Positions 6,740 through 8,636 of a DNA stretch of 8,636 bases are shown one piece after another. How positions within the stretch are numbered: the first letter of the stretch is position 1; each line of letters begins with the position of its first letter. Source of the stretch: Campylobacteraceae bacterium (GTDB lineage: Bacteria > Campylobacterota > Campylobacteria > Campylobacterales > UBA6016); NCBI GenBank assembly GCA_022758985.1, contig JAEMQC010000031.1:1-8636 (forward strand). Direction: 5' to 3'. A program made the translations under genes and the position numbers. The notes below the pieces were generated by a model. The model was not told where the DNA came from and did no database searches. It worked only from the letters and a program-made list of their open reading frames with translations.

Positions 6740-8518
6740 ATGGAGCATAGCTATTTCTCTCTCATAGAATCCGGCGATATATTTTTAAAGGATTCACAGC
6801 TACAAGAGGCTTTGGCGTGTTACAGCAAAGCGTTAACCTTTTCACCGCAAGGCGATTCGCTTTTACGGCTATATAGCAATCTTGCGGTAACATACAAAAG
6901 ATTGGGGAGACTTCAAGAAGCGGAGGCGGTCATACAAAAAGGGATTCTGATAAATCCCAACTACACATCTTTTTACTCAAATCTGTCTTCGATATATAAG
7001 CTACAAAACAGATTTGCAGAGGCCGTTGCATCCTTGCAAAAAGCCATAACGCTTGGCAGCGGGCTGAATGATTATCTCAATATCATAGAGCTATACAAGC
7101 ACCAAAAAGCATTTAAAGACGCTTTTAACGTTGCTGCGGCGGCAATCAAAAAATTTCCAAACGAATACGAAGCCCACCTTGCTCTTGGAAATTTATTTGC
7201 CTCAGTAAAAGCTTTTGACAAATCCATTTCCCCATATCTTAAAGCCATAGAGCTAGCCCCAAGCAAAGCGCCTGCATACAATAATATCGGGGTAGCGTAT
7301 AAAGAGTTGGGCGACAATCAAAAATCATTGACCGCATATCAAAAAGCGCTCCAAATCAACCCAAACAATGCAGCCGCACATAATAATATCGGCAACCTGC
7401 TCCGCAATATAGGCGATACGGACGCCGCAATACGTCACCTCGATTACTCGATAAAGCTAAATCCGATGTATGCCAACGCCTACAGCAATCTAGGGGCAGT
7501 ATATAAAGAGCTAAAAGACTATGACGCCGCAATTGTGTATTACAAAAAAGCGCTTGAGTTAAATCCGGAGCATACAGATGCCAACTTTGATATGGCTCTC
7601 ATAGAACTCTCGCACGGCAACTACCGAAGCGGATGGGAGAAATATGAACATAGGCTCAAGATGCCGGAATTACTCTCAAAAACATATAAATACAAAACAC
7701 CGATGTGGAAAGGTGAGAATTTGCGAGGCAAGACTATTATCTTGCAAAACGAGCAGGGTTTTGGCGACAATATTATGTTTATACGATATGTTCCAAACTT
7801 CTTGGCTCTGGGTGCAGAAGTTATCATCAGAACGCGCCCCGAGCTTGTAAAACTATTTGAAACAATTGACGGCGTAGCCAAAGTATGCAGTGAAGACGAA
7901 AACACTATGCCGGAGCATGATTTTTACATTCCGCTTCTTTCTTGTCCATATAGATTTGACACGCAACTGGATAGTATACCTGCAAAGTTTCCATATTTAC
8001 ATCCAAATAAAGAACATATAAACATAGGTTTTGACGATTCAAAAACAAACATCGGCATAGTATGGAGCAGCAGTAGAACCAATAAAGATTTCAAAAATAA
8101 ATATATAGGCATACAAAATTATGTCGAGCTTTTAAATATCGAGCAGACAAAATGGTTTTCGCTTCAAGCCGGTGAAGATGCCTCCCAAATACAAAAAGAG
8201 GGATTTGAGGGTAGGGTAGTGGATTTATCATCCGAGCTCATTGATTTTTCCGCTACGGCTGCGATAATAGATACCCTTGACGTCATAATAACAACGGATA
8301 CCTCCGTGGCTCATTTGTGCGGCGCAATGAATAAAGAAACTTATGTATTAGTCCCAAAACCGGCAGATTGGAGGTGGATGCAAGACGGCGATTCAACGCC
8401 GTGGTATCCAAGTCTAAAGATATTTAGACAGACACAAAAGGGGAGTTGGAAGGAGCCTATATCTGCTATTGCAAAGTTGCTTCGTCAACGGATAAAAGAA
8501 GAGAAGAGGGCGCTCTAG
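6740..8518 (+). CDS. TPR protein with C-terminal heptosyltransferase-like (GT9-like) domain
   Basis: A 592-aa protein with no signal peptide, hence probably cytoplasmic. Residues about 5-280 hold roughly eight tetratricopeptide repeats. The clearest are AYNNIGVAYKELGDNQKSL (179-197), AHNNIGNLLRNIGDTDAAI (213-231) and AYSNLGAVYKELKDYDAAI (247-265). After a linker (SGWEKYEHRL) comes a GT-B-like domain (about 328-580) with QNEQGFGDNIMFIRY, a second half starting NIGIVWSSS, the TTDTSVAHLCGAM nucleotide-sugar-site motif typical of ADP-heptose:LPS heptosyltransferase relatives, and the DWRWMQDGDSTPWYP signature of TPR-fused members. TPR-GT fusions often glycosylate proteins, so the neighbouring exported adhesin is a possible substrate; this is inference. 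The ATG lies 8 bp after the previous stop with no evident SD, suggesting translational coupling. The donor sugar cannot be read from the sequence. Confidence 0.88.
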   Translation: MEHSYFSLIESGDIFLKDSQLQEALACYSKALTFSPQGDSLLRLYSNLAVTYKRLGRLQEAEAVIQKGILINPNYTSFYSNLSSIYKLQNRFAEAVASLQKAITLGSGLNDYLNIIELYKHQKAFKDAFNVAAAAIKKFPNEYEAHLALGNLFASVKAFDKSISPYLKAIELAPSKAPAYNNIGVAYKELGDNQKSLTAYQKALQINPNNAAAHNNIGNLLRNIGDTDAAIRHLDYSIKLNPMYANAYSNLGAVYKELKDYDAAIVYYKKALELNPEHTDANFDMALIELSHGNYRSGWEKYEHRLKMPELLSKTYKYKTPMWKGENLRGKTIILQNEQGFGDNIMFIRYVPNFLALGAEVIIRTRPELVKLFETIDGVAKVCSEDENTMPEHDFYIPLLSCPYRFDTQLDSIPAKFPYLHPNKEHINIGFDDSKTNIGIVWSSSRTNKDFKNKYIGIQNYVELLNIEQTKWFSLQAGEDASQIQKEGFEGRVVDLSSELIDFSATAAIIDTLDVIITTDTSVAHLCGAMNKETYVLVPKPADWRWMQDGDSTPWYPSLKIFRQTQKGSWKEPISAIAKLLRQRIKEEKRAL

Positions 8519-8636
8519 TACCCCTTTTCATTAAGTCTTGCGTATTCTATAATCTCCCCATAAAAAAGAACCACTTCAAAGTGATCCGGCTACAATATTT
8601 GGTACAAACAACCTACAATTTCCCCAAGCTAAAAAA
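8519..8636. other. 3' gene-free tail
   Basis: These 118 bp after the TPR-glycosyltransferase stop contain no + strand gene and no + strand hairpin followed by T residues, so no terminator for the operon is evident. The - strand shows a probable terminator (listed separately). Upstream of it is a TAG (complement of 8613-8615) that closes a frame open to the right edge and could be the end of a convergent gene, but only seven codons are visible. A stop-to-stop - strand stretch at about 8517-8591 reads rather protein-like (HFEVVLFYGEIIEYARLN) but has no start codon and is too short to call. Confidence 0.4.
8562..8587 (-). terminator. Probable Rho-independent terminator for a gene entering from the right
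   Basis: On the - strand, GGATCACT (8587-8580) can pair with AGTGGTTC (8575-8568) around a TTGA loop, giving 8 pairs of which two are G-U. Six T residues (8567-8562) follow directly. In the + direction the same arms have two A-C mismatches and no T run, so the signal is directional. The stem is short and not GC-rich, hence moderate confidence. Confidence 0.45.

Noticed and set aside
8568..8587. + strand terminator of the TPR-glycosyltransferase operon
   Set aside because: In the + direction the arms have two A-C mismatches and are followed by GGCTACAA rather than a T run; the signal works only for the - strand.
1..8636. CRISPR arrays, tRNA/rRNA genes, insertion sequences
   Set aside because: No regularly spaced repeats, no tRNA-like folds and no transposase genes or terminal inverted repeats were seen; the repeated protein segments in 6740-7580 are TPRs.

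Overview
The window is AT-rich and tightly packed. Codon use, K/I/N-rich proteins and short Shine-Dalgarno-led spacers suggest a Campylobacterota genome (Campylobacter/Sulfurimonas type); this is inferred from style, since no taxonomic marker gene is present. Seven of the eight genes lie on the + strand and most are separated by 8-13 bp, which suggests operons.

Layout: (1) 2-652, the 3' part of a HlyD/LapC-type membrane fusion protein of a type I secretion system (T1SS), cut by the left window edge. (2) 708-1673, a membrane-anchored double-Cache-like periplasmic sensor with no cytoplasmic output domain. (3) 1663-2205 on the - strand, a small unknown lipoprotein that overlaps the sensor gene tail to tail by 11 bp. 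(4) 2206-2325, a divergent promoter region. (5) 2326-6731, a tight run of four genes: a 702-aa MotA/TolQ/ExbB-like channel subunit with a very long cytoplasmic tail, a 189-aa MotB/SiiA-like partner with a membrane aspartate, a TolC-family outer membrane channel that starts at TTG, and an 85-aa exported protein. (6) 6740-8518, a TPR protein fused to a heptosyltransferase-like (GT9-like) domain. (7) 8519-8636, a gene-free tail with a probable terminator for a gene arriving from the right on the - strand.

The main interpretation is that this is part of a type I secretion locus for a large surface adhesin, organised like Salmonella pathogenicity island 4 (SiiA/SiiB proton channel, SiiC TolC-like channel, SiiD fusion protein, SiiF ATPase, SiiE giant adhesin). 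The fusion protein, TolC channel and both ion-channel subunits are visible here. The ABC transporter and the adhesin are not in the window and would be expected nearby. The proposed scheme is that the fusion protein and TolC-like protein build the export conduit, the MotA/MotB-like pair couples proton-motive force to adhesin release or retention, and the TPR-glycosyltransferase may glycosylate the adhesin. The Cache-like protein and the lipoprotein may be envelope sensors or accessories. Most striking are the roughly 450-residue helical tail on the channel subunit, resembling the ZorA tail of Zorya defence systems but in a secretion context, and the Cache sensor that ends directly after its second membrane helix.
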